A stretch of DNA of 34,296 nucleotides, taken from Nocardia cyriacigeorgica NBRC 100375 (lineage in GTDB: Bacteria; Actinomycetota; Actinomycetes; Mycobacteriales; Mycobacteriaceae). Both the position numbers and the translations under genes were made by a program. The stretch spans positions 1-34,296 of the forward strand of contig NZ_BAFY01000177.1 in NCBI RefSeq assembly GCF_000308555.1, in the 5' to 3' direction. Shown one piece after another: positions 16,842 to 25,532 of this stretch. Position 1 is the first letter of the stretch, and the number at the start of each line of letters is the position of its first letter. The notes under the pieces were generated by a model, which ran no database searches, was not told where the DNA came from, and saw nothing but the letters and a program-made list of their open reading frames with translations.

Positions 16842-19019
16842 ATGATCGTTGGCGTGAGCGATACCGAAACCGTCAAGCAGCAGCAGGTGCTTCCTACTCC
16901 ACCGCCCGCGGCGGCACCCTTGCAGCCCGGTTCGCCGGCCCAGCGGTTGCCGGCCGATCGCTACCTCAATCGCGAATTGAGCTGGCTGGACTTCAACGCC
17001 AGGGTGCTGGCCCTCGCCGAGGACGCCTCGCTGCCGTTGCTGGAGCGCGCGAAATTCCTGGCCATCTTCGCCTCCAACCTCGACGAGTTCTACATGGTGC
17101 GGGTCGCGGGCCTCAAACGCCGTGCCGAGACCGGGCTTTCGGTGCGCTCGGCCGACGGCCGCTCCCCCAGTGAACAGCTGGAGTTGATCGCGGCCAGGGC
17201 CCAGGAGATCGCCGACCGCCACGCTCGCGTCTTCCTCGACGACGTGCTGCCCGCGCTCACCGCCGAGGGCATCGCGATCATCGATTGGTCCGATCTCGAC
17301 GAGGCCGAACGCCACAGGCTGTCCGCGCACTTCCAGGATCAGGTGTTCCCCGTCCTCACCCCGCTCGCGGTGGACCCGGCGCACCCGTTCCCCTACATCA
17401 GCGGGCTGAGCCTCAACCTCGCGGTGACGGTGCAGGACGCGACCACCGGCGGTGAGCATTTCGCCCGCGTCAAGGTCCCCGACAATGTCGACCGGTTCGT
17501 GCGGGTGCGCCGCACCGATTCCGGTTCCGGTGCGGTGGCAGCGTTCCTGCCGATGGAGGCGCTCATCGCCGCGCACCTCGATCAGCTGTTCCCGGGGATG
17601 CGGGTGGTCGAGCACCACTCGTTCCGCATCACCCGCAACGCCGACTTCGAGGTCGACGAGGATCGCGACGAAGACCTGCTACAAGCCCTCGAACGAGAAC
17701 TGGCCCGGCGCCGGTTCGGTTCGCCGGTGCGGCTCGAGGTCTCCGACGACATGACCGAGCACATGCTCGAGCTGCTGCTGCGCGAATTGGAGGTCGACCC
17801 CGGCGACGTCATCCAGGTGCCGGGGTTGCTGGATCTGTCGTGCCTGTGGCAGGTGTACGGGGTGGATCGGCCCGGCCTCAAGGACGCGCCCTATGTGCCC
17901 GCCACCCCGCCCGCGTTCGGCGAGCGGGAGACCCCGCGCAATGTCTTCGCCGCCCTGCGCGAAGGCGACGTGCTGGTACACCACCCCTACGATTCGTTCT
18001 CCACCAGCGTGCAGCGGTTCATCGAACAGGCCGCCGCCGACCCGCAGGTGCTGGCGATCAAGCAGACCCTCTACCGCACCTCCGGCGATTCGCCGATCGT
18101 CAACGCGCTCATCGACGCCGCCGAGGCAGGCAAGCAGGTCGTCGCTCTGGTCGAGATCAAGGCCCGCTTCGACGAGCAGGCCAACATCAAATGGGCCAGG
18201 ACGCTGGAGCAGGCCGGCGTGCACGTGGTCTACGGCCTCATCGGCCTCAAGACCCATTGCAAGACCTGCCTGGTGGTCCGCCGGGAAGGCGCAACCATCC
18301 GCCGCTACTGCCATATCGGCACCGGCAACTACAACCCGAAGACCGCCAGGCTCTACGAGGACGTCGGGTTGCTCACCGCCGCACCGGAAATCGGCGCCGA
18401 CCTGACCGATCTGTTCAACTCGCTGACCGGCTATTCGCGCAAGTCCGATTACCGCAATATTCTCGTCGCGCCGACGGGTGTGCGCGCCGGAATCATCGAA
18501 CGGATCCAGCGTGAGATCGAACTGGCCAACAGCGGGCAGCCCGGTCGAATCCGACTGAAGGCCAATGCGATCGTCGACGAACAGGTCATCGACGCGCTGT
18601 ATCGCGCATCGCAGGCCGGGGTGCCGGTGCAGGTCGTGGTGCGCGGAATCTGCGGGCTGCGCCCCGGTGTGCCGGGAATGAGCGACAACATCGAGGTGCG
18701 TTCGATTCTCGGCCGGTTCCTCGAGCATTCCCGGATCATGCATTTCCAGGCCCAGGACGAGTACTGGATCGGCAGCGCCGACATGATGCACCGCAATCTG
18801 GACCGCCGGGTGGAAGTCATGGCACAGGTGAAGGATCCGAAACTGCGCGACCGGCTCGGTTCGGTGTTCGACTCGGCGCTCGATCCGATGACCAGGTGCT
18901 GGGTGTTGCAACCGGATGGCAGCTGGCAGGCCTGGCCCGAGCGCAGCGGCACCGACGGGGCGCAGGTCCGCGATCACCAGGCGTATCTGATGCGATTGCG
19001 GCGGCCGGATCAGCAGTGA
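16842..19019 (+). CDS. ppk: Polyphosphate kinase 1
   Basis: PPK1 reversibly polymerises the gamma-phosphate of ATP into inorganic polyphosphate. The 725-residue protein has the four-domain layout: N domain ([19 protein letters not shown]), H domain, and the two phospholipase-D-like catalytic domains. The autophosphorylated histidine is in [20 protein letters not shown] (about H491) and the second site is in [20 protein letters not shown]. The [14 protein letters not shown] box is present. ATG 16842 is listed, but GTG 16854 is equally plausible because AAGGG is too close to the ATG. The first 40 residues are a Pro/Gln-rich tail. The stop overlaps the mutT1 GTG by 4 bp, so translation is coupled. 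Confidence 0.97.
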   Translation: MIVGVSDTETVKQQQVLPTPPPAAAPLQPGSPAQRLPADRYLNRELSWLDFNARVLALAEDASLPLLERAKFLAIFASNLDEFYMVRVAGLKRRAETGLSVRSADGRSPSEQLELIAARAQEIADRHARVFLDDVLPALTAEGIAIIDWSDLDEAERHRLSAHFQDQVFPVLTPLAVDPAHPFPYISGLSLNLAVTVQDATTGGEHFARVKVPDNVDRFVRVRRTDSGSGAVAAFLPMEALIAAHLDQLFPGMRVVEHHSFRITRNADFEVDEDRDEDLLQALERELARRRFGSPVRLEVSDDMTEHMLELLLRELEVDPGDVIQVPGLLDLSCLWQVYGVDRPGLKDAPYVPATPPAFGERETPRNVFAALREGDVLVHHPYDSFSTSVQRFIEQAAADPQVLAIKQTLYRTSGDSPIVNALIDAAEAGKQVVALVEIKARFDEQANIKWARTLEQAGVHVVYGLIGLKTHCKTCLVVRREGATIRRYCHIGTGNYNPKTARLYEDVGLLTAAPEIGADLTDLFNSLTGYSRKSDYRNILVAPTGVRAGIIERIQREIELANSGQPGRIRLKANAIVDEQVIDALYRASQAGVPVQVVVRGICGLRPGVPGMSDNIEVRSILGRFLEHSRIMHFQAQDEYWIGSADMMHRNLDRRVEVMAQVKDPKLRDRLGSVFDSALDPMTRCWVLQPDGSWQAWPERSGTDGAQVRDHQAYLMRLRRPDQQ

Positions 19020-19993
19020 GCGCGACGACCGGTTTCGCCACCAATGGTGGGTTGTTCCGGGATTCCCGGATGCAGGCCAATATCCACGCCGCCGGTGCCG
19101 TCGTCTGGCGTCACGCGCCCGACGGATCCGGTGCGGTCGAGATCGCGGTGATCCACCGCCCCAAATATCAGGATTGGTCGCTACCGAAAGGCAAACTCGA
19201 TCCCGGCGAGACTCCGGTGCTCGCCGCGGTGCGTGAAGTCGCCGAGGAGACGGGGCTGCGCTGCCGCTTGGGCCGCTATCTCGGCCACGTCACCTATCCG
19301 GTACCAGGGCATCGCAAGCTCAAGCGGGTCTATTACTGGGCCGCCGAGGTGATCGCCGGCGCCTTCGACGCCAATGCCGAGGTCGACGAGTTGGTCTGGC
19401 TGCGGCTGGATCAGGTGATGGATGAGCTGTCGTATCCGATGGATCGGCAGGTCGTGCGCGCATTCACCCGGCTACCCGCGGCAACGAGCACGCTACTGCT
19501 GGTCCGGCACGCGAAAGCCGGGCGCCGCGACCGGTTCAACGGTCCCGACGATCAACGACCGCTCGAACGGGCCGGACGCAAACAATCGCAGGCTCTCGTG
19601 CCGAATTTGCTCGCATTCGGTGCCGATGAGATCTATTCCGCCGATCCATTGCGCTGCGTGCAGACGATGCAGCCGCTGGCCGAGAAATTGGGCGTGGAGA
19701 TCGGAATCGAACCGCTGCTGTCGGAATCCGGTTATGCTGCCGCGCCGGACCAGGCGCGTGAACGGGCCCGCGAGCTGGTCTCCGATACCGCCGTGCGGGT
19801 GCTGTGCAGCCAGGGGGCGGTCATTCCGGATCTGATGAGCTGGTGGGCCGAACGCGACGGTGTGACGCTGCCACCGGCCCGCAATCGCAAGGGCAGCGTG
19901 TGGGTCCTGTCGTTCGTCGATCGCCGGCTGGTGGCCGCCGATCACCTCGACCGGTCACTGTCGATCGATGTGGGGCCAAGCGCCCCCGAATGA
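19016..19993 (+). CDS. mutT1: MutT1: Nudix hydrolase fused to a histidine phosphatase domain
   Basis: The 325-residue protein joins an N-terminal Nudix domain with a complete Nudix box (residues 59-81, containing REVAEETGL) to a C-terminal histidine-phosphatase domain that begins [10 protein letters not shown] (RHAK at 164-167). This is the mycobacterial MutT1 architecture, which hydrolyses 8-oxo-dGTP or diadenosine polyphosphates to prevent oxidative mutagenesis. The catalytic histidine of the second half is present, although the motif is RHA rather than the classic RHG. GTG 19016 overlaps the ppk stop in a GTGA arrangement. A strong terminator follows at 20021-20049. Confidence 0.95.
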   Translation: MSATTGFATNGGLFRDSRMQANIHAAGAVVWRHAPDGSGAVEIAVIHRPKYQDWSLPKGKLDPGETPVLAAVREVAEETGLRCRLGRYLGHVTYPVPGHRKLKRVYYWAAEVIAGAFDANAEVDELVWLRLDQVMDELSYPMDRQVVRAFTRLPAATSTLLLVRHAKAGRRDRFNGPDDQRPLERAGRKQSQALVPNLLAFGADEIYSADPLRCVQTMQPLAEKLGVEIGIEPLLSESGYAAAPDQARERARELVSDTAVRVLCSQGAVIPDLMSWWAERDGVTLPPARNRKGSVWVLSFVDRRLVAADHLDRSLSIDVGPSAPE

Positions 19994-20020
19994 GCCACAC
20001 GGCCGGTGCGGGACACGACG

Positions 20021-20049
20021 AACGGCCCCGGGGATCTCCCGGGGCCGTT
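20021..20049 (+). terminator. Terminator after mutT1
   Basis: AACGGCCCCGGG (20021-20032) pairs perfectly with CCCGGGGCCGTT (20038-20049) around a 5-base loop and is followed by a short T-run. It closes the fbiD-ppk-mutT1 run and, being symmetric, may also stop transcripts from hupB. A second smaller hairpin (GGGTGGA 20066-20072 with TCCACCC 20077-20083) lies between it and the hupB stop. Confidence 0.88.
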
Positions 20050-20134
20050 TCGCGTTCGGTAACGCGGGTGGAGGTATCCACCCGGTGGACTGGCGTCCGC
20101 GCGCGACGGGCTGAGTTACGCGCCTGACGTCGGA

Positions 20135-20809
20135 TCAGCGTGCGCGGCGGGCCGGAGCCTTCTTCGCCGCGGTCTTCTTGGCGGTGGTCTTCTTGGCCGC
20201 CGTCGTCGTCTTCTTGGCGGCGGGAGCCTTCTTGGCGGCGGTCTTCTTCGCGACCGTCGTCTTCTTGGCCGGCGCCTTCTTGGCCGCCGTTGTGGTCTTC
20301 TTGGCGGCGGGTGCCTTCTTCGCGGCCGTCTTCGTGGCCGTTGTCTTGCGCGCGGTGGTCTTGGCCGGCGCCTTGGTGGCTGCCTTACGAGCCGTGGTCT
20401 TCGCCGGCGCCTTGGTGGCCGCCTTCTTGGCCGCGGTCTTCTTGGCAGCGGTCTTCTTCGCAGCCGTTTTCTTGGCCGCGACCGGCGCATTCACACCGCG
20501 TTTCACCGCGGGCCCGGTAGCCGCCAGCTTTTGCTTTCCGGCAATGACGGCCTTGAACTGGGCACCGGGACGGAACGCGGGCACCGAAGTGGGCTTCACC
20601 TTGACGGTTTCGCCGGTGCGCGGGTTCCGCGCGACACGGGCCGCGCGCTTGCGCTGTTCGAATACTCCGAATCCGGTGATGGTGACGCTTTGACCTTTGT
20701 GCACCGCGCGCACGATGGTGTCGACCACATGCTCGACTGCCGCGGTGGCCGTGCGCCTGTCAGTACCCAACTTTTCGGTCAGAACGTCGATCAGTTCCGC
20801 CTTGTTCAT
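20135..20809 (-). CDS. hupB: DNA-binding protein HU with a long lysine-rich tail
   Basis: HupB compacts the nucleoid. The 224-residue protein has a normal HU core (residues 1-90: [49 protein letters not shown]) and a C-terminal tail of about 120 residues built from AAKK, APAKK and TTARK units, similar to the PAKKA tail of mycobacterial HupB, whose tail is acetylated and methylated. ATG 20809 follows GGAGGA with 4-base spacing. The 156-bp spacer to leuD shows no clear terminator. Antisense frames across this region are artefacts of the repeated codons. Confidence 0.97.
   Translation of the reverse strand: MNKAELIDVLTEKLGTDRRTATAAVEHVVDTIVRAVHKGQSVTITGFGVFEQRKRAARVARNPRTGETVKVKPTSVPAFRPGAQFKAVIAGKQKLAATGPAVKRGVNAPVAAKKTAAKKTAAKKTAAKKAATKAPAKTTARKAATKAPAKTTARKTTATKTAAKKAPAAKKTTTAAKKAPAKKTTVAKKTAAKKAPAAKKTTTAAKKTTAKKTAAKKAPARRAR
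20159..20422 (-). repeat. In-frame tandem repeats in the hupB tail
   Basis: Residues 130-142 and 143-155 are identical 13-residue units ([13 protein letters not shown]; 20345-20422). Residues 160-188 and 189-217 are two 29-residue units sharing their first 19 residues ([19 protein letters not shown]; 20159-20332). The unit lengths of 39 and 87 bp keep the frame, so copy number can change without breaking the protein. Confidence 0.85.
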
Positions 20810-20965
20810 TGAATCCTCCGCAGACTAATGGCCCGTCGTCGGACCGACTAGGTACCACGGTAAACCCACTTTGGGCAAGAGTCTATGTGCCACGCCAAAA
20901 TTCATGTGGTTTAGCACACGTACAGCTACCGCCCCGGTCGGCGCCCAGCTAACCGCCGCAGGTGA

Positions 20966-21574
20966 TTACGTCTGCGAAATATGCGCCGGAAGGGTTGTGG
21001 GTTTCCAACTTGGCCTTGCCTTTTCGAACTCGGCGATCTGCTCGCTGCGCCGCAGCGTCAGCCCGATGTCGTCCAAACCTTCCAGCAGACGCCACCTGGT
21101 GTAGTCATCAATATCGAACGGCAACACGATGGTTCCTGCCGTCACCGTGCGCGCCTCGAGGTCCACAACCAATTCCAGTCCGGGCTGTTCCTCGAGCAAC
21201 TTCCAGAGCATTTCGACATCGTTCTGTGACATCTGCGCGGCCAGCAGACCGCCCTTGCCCGCATTGCCGCGGAAGATGTCGGCGAAACGGGAGGAGATGA
21301 CCACTCGAAAGCCGTAGTCCGACAGCGCCCATACCGCGTGCTCACGGGAGGATCCGGTACCGAAATCCGGGCCGGCAACCAGCACACTGCCCCGATTGAA
21401 GGGTTCGGTGTTCAGAATGAAGTCCGGATCCGTTCGCCAGGCCGCGAAGAGTCCGTCCTCGAATCCGGTTCGGCTGACCCGCTTCAGATAGACCGCCGGG
21501 ATGATCTGATCGGTATCGACATTGGATCGGCGCAGCGGAACCCCGATCCCCTTGTGCACGGTGAAGGCTTGCAT
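20966..21574 (-). CDS. leuD: 3-isopropylmalate dehydratase small subunit
   Basis: LeuD supplies the swivel domain of isopropylmalate isomerase, which with LeuC converts 2- to 3-isopropylmalate in leucine synthesis. The 202-residue protein has [30 protein letters not shown] and NAGKGGLL, all diagnostic. The start is ATG 21574, 51 bp after the leuC stop, so it is the second gene of a leuCD operon. Confidence 0.97.
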   Translation of the reverse strand: MQAFTVHKGIGVPLRRSNVDTDQIIPAVYLKRVSRTGFEDGLFAAWRTDPDFILNTEPFNRGSVLVAGPDFGTGSSREHAVWALSDYGFRVVISSRFADIFRGNAGKGGLLAAQMSQNDVEMLWKLLEEQPGLELVVDLEARTVTAGTIVLPFDIDDYTRWRLLEGLDDIGLTLRRSEQIAEFEKARPSWKPTTLPAHISQT

Positions 21575-21625
21575 CTGATTCTCCTGAGTCTGATTCGGCT
21601 TCGACGGGGGCGACTTACTGGCGGG

Positions 21626-23041
21626 TCAGTCCAGATCCGCAGGCGAGGACAGCGTTCCGCGCACCGCCGTGGCGGCGGCGACCAGCGGCGACACCAGGTG
21701 GGTCCGGCCGCCCTTACCCTGCCTGCCCTCGAAGTTCCGGTTCGAGGTCGACGCGCAGCGCTGGCCGGGTGCGAGCTGATCGGGATTCATTCCCAGGCAC
21801 ATCGAACATCCGGCCTGGCGCCATTCCGCGCCGGCGGCGGTGAAAATCTCGCCGAGTCCTTCTTTTTCCGCCTGCGCTCGCACCCGCATAGAACCCGGTA
21901 CGACCATCATTCGGACGCCGTCGGCCACCTTACGGCCCTTCAAAACCTCGGCCACCGCCCGCAAATCCTCGATCCGGCCGTTGGTGCAGGATCCGACGAA
22001 AACGGTGTCGATGGCGACCTCACGAAGCGGGGTACCCGGAGCCAAATCCATGTATCGGAGTGCCTTCTCCGCGGACTCACGGGCCGATTCATCGGCGATC
22101 TGGGCGGGGTCGGGAACCCGGTCGCCCAGTGGCGCGCCCTGACCGGGGTTGGTGCCCCAGGTGACGAACGGGGTCAGCGTGGCGGCGTCGATGTGCACCT
22201 CGGCGTCGAAAACCGCGTCCTCGTCGGTCTTCAGCGCCTCCCAGGCGGCCACCGCGGCGTCCCAGTCGGCCCCCTGCGGCGCGTGCGGGCGGCCTTTGAG
22301 GAATTCGTAGGTCGTCTCGTCCGGAGCGATCATGCCGGCCCGTGCGCCCGCCTCGATGGACATGTTGCAGATGGTCATCCGGGCTTCCATCGACATGTTC
22401 CTGATGGCCTCGCCGCGATATTCCAGCACATAGCCCTGGCCACCGCCGGTGCCGATCTGCGCGATCACGGCCAGGATCAGGTCCTTGCTCGTCACGCCGG
22501 GCGCCAGCGTGCCGTCGACGGTGATGGCCATCGTTTTGAACGGCCGCAGCGACAATGTCTGGGTGGCCAGCACATGTTCGACCTCGCTGGTGCCGATTCC
22601 CATGGCCAGCGCACCGAAAGCACCGTGGGTGGAGGTATGGCTGTCGCCGCACACCACCGTCATTCCCGGCTGGGTCAATCCCAGCTGCGGGCCGACCACG
22701 TGCACGATGCCTTGATCGAGATCGCCCATCGGATGCAGGCGTACCCCGAATTCCGCGCAATTACGCCGCAGTGTTTCCACCTGGGTGCGCGAGACCGGAT
22801 CGGCGATCGGTTTATCGATATCGATGGTCGGGACGTTGTGGTCCTCGGTCGCGATGGTGAGGTCGGGCCTGCGCACCTGGCGTCCTGCTGCGCGCAGTCC
22901 GTCGAAAGCCTGCGGGCTGGTGACTTCGTGCACCAGGTGCAGGTCGATGTAGATCAGGTCGGGTTCACGCGCGGCGCCTTCACCTTCACCACGGGCGACG
23001 ACGTGCTGTTCCCATACCTTCTCGGCCAGCGTGCGTGCCAT
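21626..23041 (-). CDS. leuC: 3-isopropylmalate dehydratase large subunit
   Basis: LeuC is the 4Fe-4S aconitase-type subunit of isopropylmalate isomerase. The 471-residue protein shows [16 protein letters not shown], the first cluster cysteine in VGSCTNGR and the other two in [12 protein letters not shown], then [15 protein letters not shown] 23041 is preceded by AAAGGTGATC. The gene is divergent from an IclR-type regulator, 167 bp away, the standard arrangement for control by leucine availability in actinobacteria. Confidence 0.97.
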   Translation of the reverse strand: MARTLAEKVWEQHVVARGEGEGAAREPDLIYIDLHLVHEVTSPQAFDGLRAAGRQVRRPDLTIATEDHNVPTIDIDKPIADPVSRTQVETLRRNCAEFGVRLHPMGDLDQGIVHVVGPQLGLTQPGMTVVCGDSHTSTHGAFGALAMGIGTSEVEHVLATQTLSLRPFKTMAITVDGTLAPGVTSKDLILAVIAQIGTGGGQGYVLEYRGEAIRNMSMEARMTICNMSIEAGARAGMIAPDETTYEFLKGRPHAPQGADWDAAVAAWEALKTDEDAVFDAEVHIDAATLTPFVTWGTNPGQGAPLGDRVPDPAQIADESARESAEKALRYMDLAPGTPLREVAIDTVFVGSCTNGRIEDLRAVAEVLKGRKVADGVRMMVVPGSMRVRAQAEKEGLGEIFTAAGAEWRQAGCSMCLGMNPDQLAPGQRCASTSNRNFEGRQGKGGRTHLVSPLVAAATAVRGTLSSPADLD

Positions 23042-23178
23042 GTATCGATCACCTTTCGGGCTGGCATCCGGAGCGCCGCTCTGGGCTGTCGGCGGCGGAT
23101 GCGCGACATGAGGGAAATTCGCATTCGGCGATCCCGAGATCCCCGGGAATCCCGGTACCTGGAACCCGAGGCTAGGAA

Positions 23179-23202
23179 TCTCAGCATGCGAGACGCTAAT
23201 AT
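23179..23202. promoter_or_regulatory. IclR/leuCD promoter and candidate operator
   Basis: TAATAT (23197-23202) lies 6 bases before the IclR ATG, a good leaderless -10. Just upstream, TCTCAGCATGCGAGA (23179-23193) is an imperfect palindrome with TCTC/GAGA ends, placed where a repressor would block both divergent promoters. The -10 is seen directly; the operator role is inferred from position. Confidence 0.5.
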
Positions 23203-23208
23203 CGTTCT

Positions 23209-23910
23209 ATGAGACAGCATAGCGGTATCGGCGTCCTGGACAAAGCGGTGGCCGTGTTGTATGCGGTGGCCGAGCAACCGTGCGGCCTCAACGAACTGTG
23301 CGAACGCACCGGACTGCCCCGCGCCACCGCCCACCGGCTGGCCGTCGGCCTGGAGGTGCACCGACTGCTGAGCAGGGACAACAGCGGTTCCTGGCGGGCC
23401 GGTCCGGCGCTGGCCGAGCTGGCCGCGGGCGCCAGCGATCCGCTGCACGACGCCGCCTCGGCCATCCTGCCGCGGTTGCGCGAGATCACCGGCGAGAGCG
23501 TGCAACTGTACTGCCGCGATGGCAATGCCCGGGTGTGCGTCGCCGCACTGGAGCCGCCGGCCGGCCTGCGCGACACCGTTCCCATCGGCGCCCGGCTACC
23601 GCTCACCGCCGGTTCGGCGGCGAAGGTTCTGGTCGCGTGGGCGGATCCGGAACTACAACGATCCATCCTCGCCGACGCCGTCTACAGCGAACGCGCGCTG
23701 GCCGAGGTCCGCAAGCGCGGCTGGGCGCAGAGCGCGGCCGAACGGGCCAGCGGGGTGGCCAGTGTGTCGGCGCCGGTGCGCGATCCCGGCGGGGCCGTGG
23801 TGGCCGCGGTGTCGGTATCCGGGCCGATCGATCGCATGGGACGCAGGCCGGGCGCCCGCTGGGCGGCGGATCTGGTGGCCGCGGCCGACGCCCTGCACAA
23901 GCGGCTCTGA
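23209..23910 (+). CDS. IclR-family regulator, probable leucine-pathway repressor
   Basis: The 233-residue protein has an N-terminal winged helix (GVLDKAVAVLYAVAEQP, then the recognition helix TGLPRATAHRLAVGLEVH) and a C-terminal IclR effector domain (GESVQLYCRDGNARVCVAALEP, PLTAGSAAKVLVAW, ASGVASVSAPVRDPGG). It sits divergent from leuCD, as do LtbR of Corynebacterium and Rv2989 of M. tuberculosis, so control of leuCD is likely. ATG 23209 follows a TAATAT -10 by 6 bases and has no ribosome site, indicating a leaderless mRNA. Confidence 0.9.
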   Translation: MRQHSGIGVLDKAVAVLYAVAEQPCGLNELCERTGLPRATAHRLAVGLEVHRLLSRDNSGSWRAGPALAELAAGASDPLHDAASAILPRLREITGESVQLYCRDGNARVCVAALEPPAGLRDTVPIGARLPLTAGSAAKVLVAWADPELQRSILADAVYSERALAEVRKRGWAQSAAERASGVASVSAPVRDPGGAVVAAVSVSGPIDRMGRRPGARWAADLVAAADALHKRL

Positions 23911-23978
23911 CCCGGATCGAGCACCGCGGGCACGGCTCCGCCCTACCCGAGGGCACCCGCCCTCACTACAGTCGTGCC

Positions 23979-24500
23979 ATGGGAGTCAACCAACGGTCGC
24001 AGATCGTCATGTCCGACAGCGAGATCACCGATTTCTTGACGCGCAGCCGCGTCGCCACACTCGCCACCCTCGGCGCGAGCGGCGCACCACATCTGACCGC
24101 GATGTGGTACGCGCTGATCGATGCCCCCGACGGCGGCCTGCCGGAGTTGTGGTTCGAGACCAAAGCCAAGTCGCAGAAGGCGGTGAACATGCGCCGCGAT
24201 CCGCGGGTGACCTGCATGGTGGAGGCCGGCCAGACCTATGACACGTTGCGCGGTGTGTCGATCGAGGGCCGTGCGGAGATCATCGATGATCCGGAGAAGC
24301 TGTTCGCGGTCGGTGTGAGCGTCTGGGAGCGTTATACGGGCCCGTACAGCGAGGAGATGCGCCCGTTCGTGGAGACGATGCTCAACAAGCGGGTGGCGGT
24401 GCGTGTGGTCGCCGACCGTATCCGTAGCTGGGATCACCGCAAGCTCGGCCTGCCCGAAATGCCCCTCGGCGGAACCACCGCGCACGCGCTGGATGACTGA
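23979..24500 (+). CDS. PPOX-class protein, probably F420-dependent
   Basis: The 173-residue protein has the split-barrel flavin/deazaflavin fold: FLTRSRVATLATLGASGAPH at the N-terminus, then LWFETKAKSQKAVNMRRDPR, VSIEGRAEIIDD and a C-terminal KLGLPEMPLGG. This matches the Rv2991-type group of F420-binding PPOX proteins, and its position between the IclR gene and gltX is also that of Rv2991. The substrate is unknown. ATG 23979 lies 6 bases after TACAGT (23967-23972), so it is probably leaderless. The longer open frame upstream is a shadow of the IclR gene. Confidence 0.87.
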   Translation: MGVNQRSQIVMSDSEITDFLTRSRVATLATLGASGAPHLTAMWYALIDAPDGGLPELWFETKAKSQKAVNMRRDPRVTCMVEAGQTYDTLRGVSIEGRAEIIDDPEKLFAVGVSVWERYTGPYSEEMRPFVETMLNKRVAVRVVADRIRSWDHRKLGLPEMPLGGTTAHALDD

Positions 24501-24539
24501 ATCGGTGCGCTGACTCGTTCGGGCAACGGGTTAATCCAC

Positions 24540-24568
24540 CTGACAGGACCGCCGCGGCGGGCTAGCGT
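24540..24568 (+). promoter_or_regulatory. Sigma-A-type promoter of the DUF5302 gene
   Basis: CTGACA (24540-24545, five of six to TTGACA) and TAGCGT (24563-24568) are separated by exactly 17 bases. Transcription would begin near 24575, giving a leader of about 70 bases before the ATG at 24647. Confidence 0.6.
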
Positions 24569-24646
24569 CGAGATGTTCGAGACGTTTCGGCCGGGCACCG
24601 CACCGCTCGCCGGGCGCGGCCTCGGCCCGACCACAAGGAGCACACC

Positions 24647-24829
24647 ATGTCGGAATCGAGTGGTTCCCATAGCAGCGCCGACGAAGTGAAGCGCAAATTC
24701 CGGGAGGCACTGGAACGCAAGAACGAGCATCACGCCCAGTCCGCCGCCCACCTGGACGGCCACTCCAAGGCAACCGCCCCCCACGGCAACGCCAGCCACA
24801 AACGCGAGTTCCGCCGCAAGAGCGGATAG
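24647..24829 (+). CDS. Small hydrophilic protein, DUF5302
   Basis: The 60-residue protein reads SADEVKRKFREALERKN, a His/Ser/Ala-rich middle, then HKREFRRKSG. This is the pattern of the actinobacterial DUF5302 family, which has no known function. The N-terminal charged stretch should form one amphipathic helix and the rest is probably disordered. AAGGAG lies 6 bases before ATG 24647. It has its own promoter (24540-24568) and terminator (24841-24870), so it is a monocistronic unit. Confidence 0.85.
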   Translation: MSESSGSHSSADEVKRKFREALERKNEHHAQSAAHLDGHSKATAPHGNASHKREFRRKSG

Positions 24830-24840
24830 GAAACCAGCCG

Positions 24841-24870
24841 CCGGCCTGGTAGGGGAACCAACCAGGCCGG
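24841..24870 (+). terminator. Terminator of the DUF5302 gene
   Basis: CCGGCCTGGT (24841-24850) pairs perfectly with ACCAGGCCGG (24861-24870) around a 10-base loop, 11 bases after the stop codon. No T-run follows. Confidence 0.8.
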
Positions 24871-24892
24871 TCGGCGAGGCAGGCACCACCCC

Positions 24893-24959
24893 GGGAGGGG
24901 GTCAGTAAGGGGTCCGGGGGCGAAGCCCTCCGGGCGGGGCGTGGGGGTTGCACCCCCAC
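24893..24959 (+). repeat. G-run and hairpin element, candidate G-quadruplex
   Basis: The plus strand has G-runs at 24893-24895, 24897-24901, 24909-24912 and 24916-24920 with loops of 1, 7 and 3 bases, which fits the canonical G-quadruplex pattern. Further runs follow to 24947. Two hairpins overlap it: one at 24914-24933 and GTGGGGGT (24941-24948) with ACCCCCAC (24952-24959). From general memory, similar G-rich elements recur between genes in Nocardia and other actinobacteria, so this is probably a dispersed intergenic repeat. Confidence 0.55.
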
Positions 24960-24977
24960 AAAACACGCGAAGCAGAA

Positions 24978-25008
24978 AAGGCTCACGCTCTTTGTGAGCG
25001 TGAGCCTT
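24978..25008 (-). terminator. Terminator of tRNA-Glu
   Basis: AAGGCTCACGCTC (24978-24990) pairs perfectly over 13 bp with 24996-25008 around a 5-base loop. On the minus strand it is followed by TTTTCT, so it has the T-run of a true intrinsic terminator. It lies 10 bases beyond the 3' end of tRNA-Glu. Confidence 0.9.
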
Positions 25009-25018
25009 CCATTCTGCG

Positions 25019-25091
25019 TAGCCCCGACGGGATTCGAACCCGCGCTACCGCCTTGAGAGGGCGGCGTCCTAGGCCGCTAGACGACGGGGCC
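25019..25091 (-). tRNA. tRNA-Glu (anticodon CTC)
   Basis: The minus strand folds as a 73-base cloverleaf. The acceptor is GGCCCCG with CGGGGCT, the D arm holds AGCGGCCTAGGA, the anticodon loop is CTCTCAA with CUC, and the T loop is TTCGAAT. CCA is not encoded. It decodes GAG, the dominant Glu codon at this GC content. Its aminoacyl-tRNA synthetase gene gltX is nearby. Confidence 0.95.
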
Positions 25092-25128
25092 AGGACTTGG
25101 ATCAACCTCTGGCTGAGGTGTATCCGGG

Positions 25129-25160
25129 TGATCTTTCGATCGGTCTGATCTCTCGATCAG
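25129..25160. repeat. Direct repeats upstream of tRNA-Glu
   Basis: TGATCTTTCGATC (25129-25141) and TGATCTCTCGATC (25146-25158) are direct repeats with a 17-bp period and one difference. The second also forms CTGATC-tctc-GATCAG (25145-25160). They begin 38 bp upstream of the tRNA-Glu 5' end, in its likely promoter region. The rest of the 201-bp spacer between the two tRNAs shows no gene. Confidence 0.6.
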
Positions 25161-25292
25161 GCTCGGCAAGCTTAACCGGCCGAGGCGTGGCGACCAAATC
25201 GCCTGGATGAGCGTCCGGCGGACCTGCTCGCCGTCGCGAGAGGATTCTTCTCTAACCCTGTGGGGCGTGAGTCGAAGCTGGAGCTTTCTCCG

Positions 25293-25364
25293 CTGGGGTA
25301 CCAGGACTCGAACCTAGAATGGCTGAACCAGAATCAGCTGTGTTGCCAATTACACCATACCCCA
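25293..25364 (-). tRNA. tRNA-Gln (anticodon CTG)
   Basis: The minus strand folds as a 72-base cloverleaf. The acceptor is TGGGGTA with TACCCCA and discriminator G. The anticodon stem GCTGA/TCAGC closes the loop TTCTGGT with CUG, and the T loop is TTCGAGT. CCA is not encoded. The U1-A72 end pair is typical of tRNA-Gln. In these bacteria it would be charged with Glu by GltX and then amidated by GatCAB. Confidence 0.95.
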
Positions 25365-25483
25365 ATGACCAGTGCGTTCGACCTCGTGTCTGGGTGACTC
25401 CGAGGCCGTGTTCCGGCCGAGAAGAAGAGTACCAAACGAGTGCCGGGTGACTACAAATCGCCTGGTCAAAGCCGCATTTTCGA

Positions 25484-25520
25484 GCAGTGGACGGCTGTTG
25501 CGCGCGCAGCCGCCCACTGC
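25484..25520 (-). terminator. Terminator of gltX
   Basis: A 14-bp stem pairs 25507-25520 with 25484-25497 around a 9-base loop, starting 12 bases after the gltX stop. In the minus-strand RNA the one imperfect position is a G-U wobble, but on the plus strand it is an A-C mismatch, so the hairpin is suited to stop gltX transcripts. Confidence 0.82.
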
Positions 25521-25532
25521 TTGGGCTCCGGC

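Noticed and set aside
20178..20693. 171-codon plus-strand frame with hydrophobic repeats (VVFLAA-type)
   Set aside because: It is the antisense of the repetitive Lys/Ala codons of hupB, not a membrane protein.
24841..25008. CRISPR-like array of repeats
   Set aside because: The elements are separate hairpins of different sequence with no regular spacer length.
25019..25364. tRNA-associated integration site of a mobile element
   Set aside because: No integrase, no duplicated tRNA 3' end and no change in gene character on either side.
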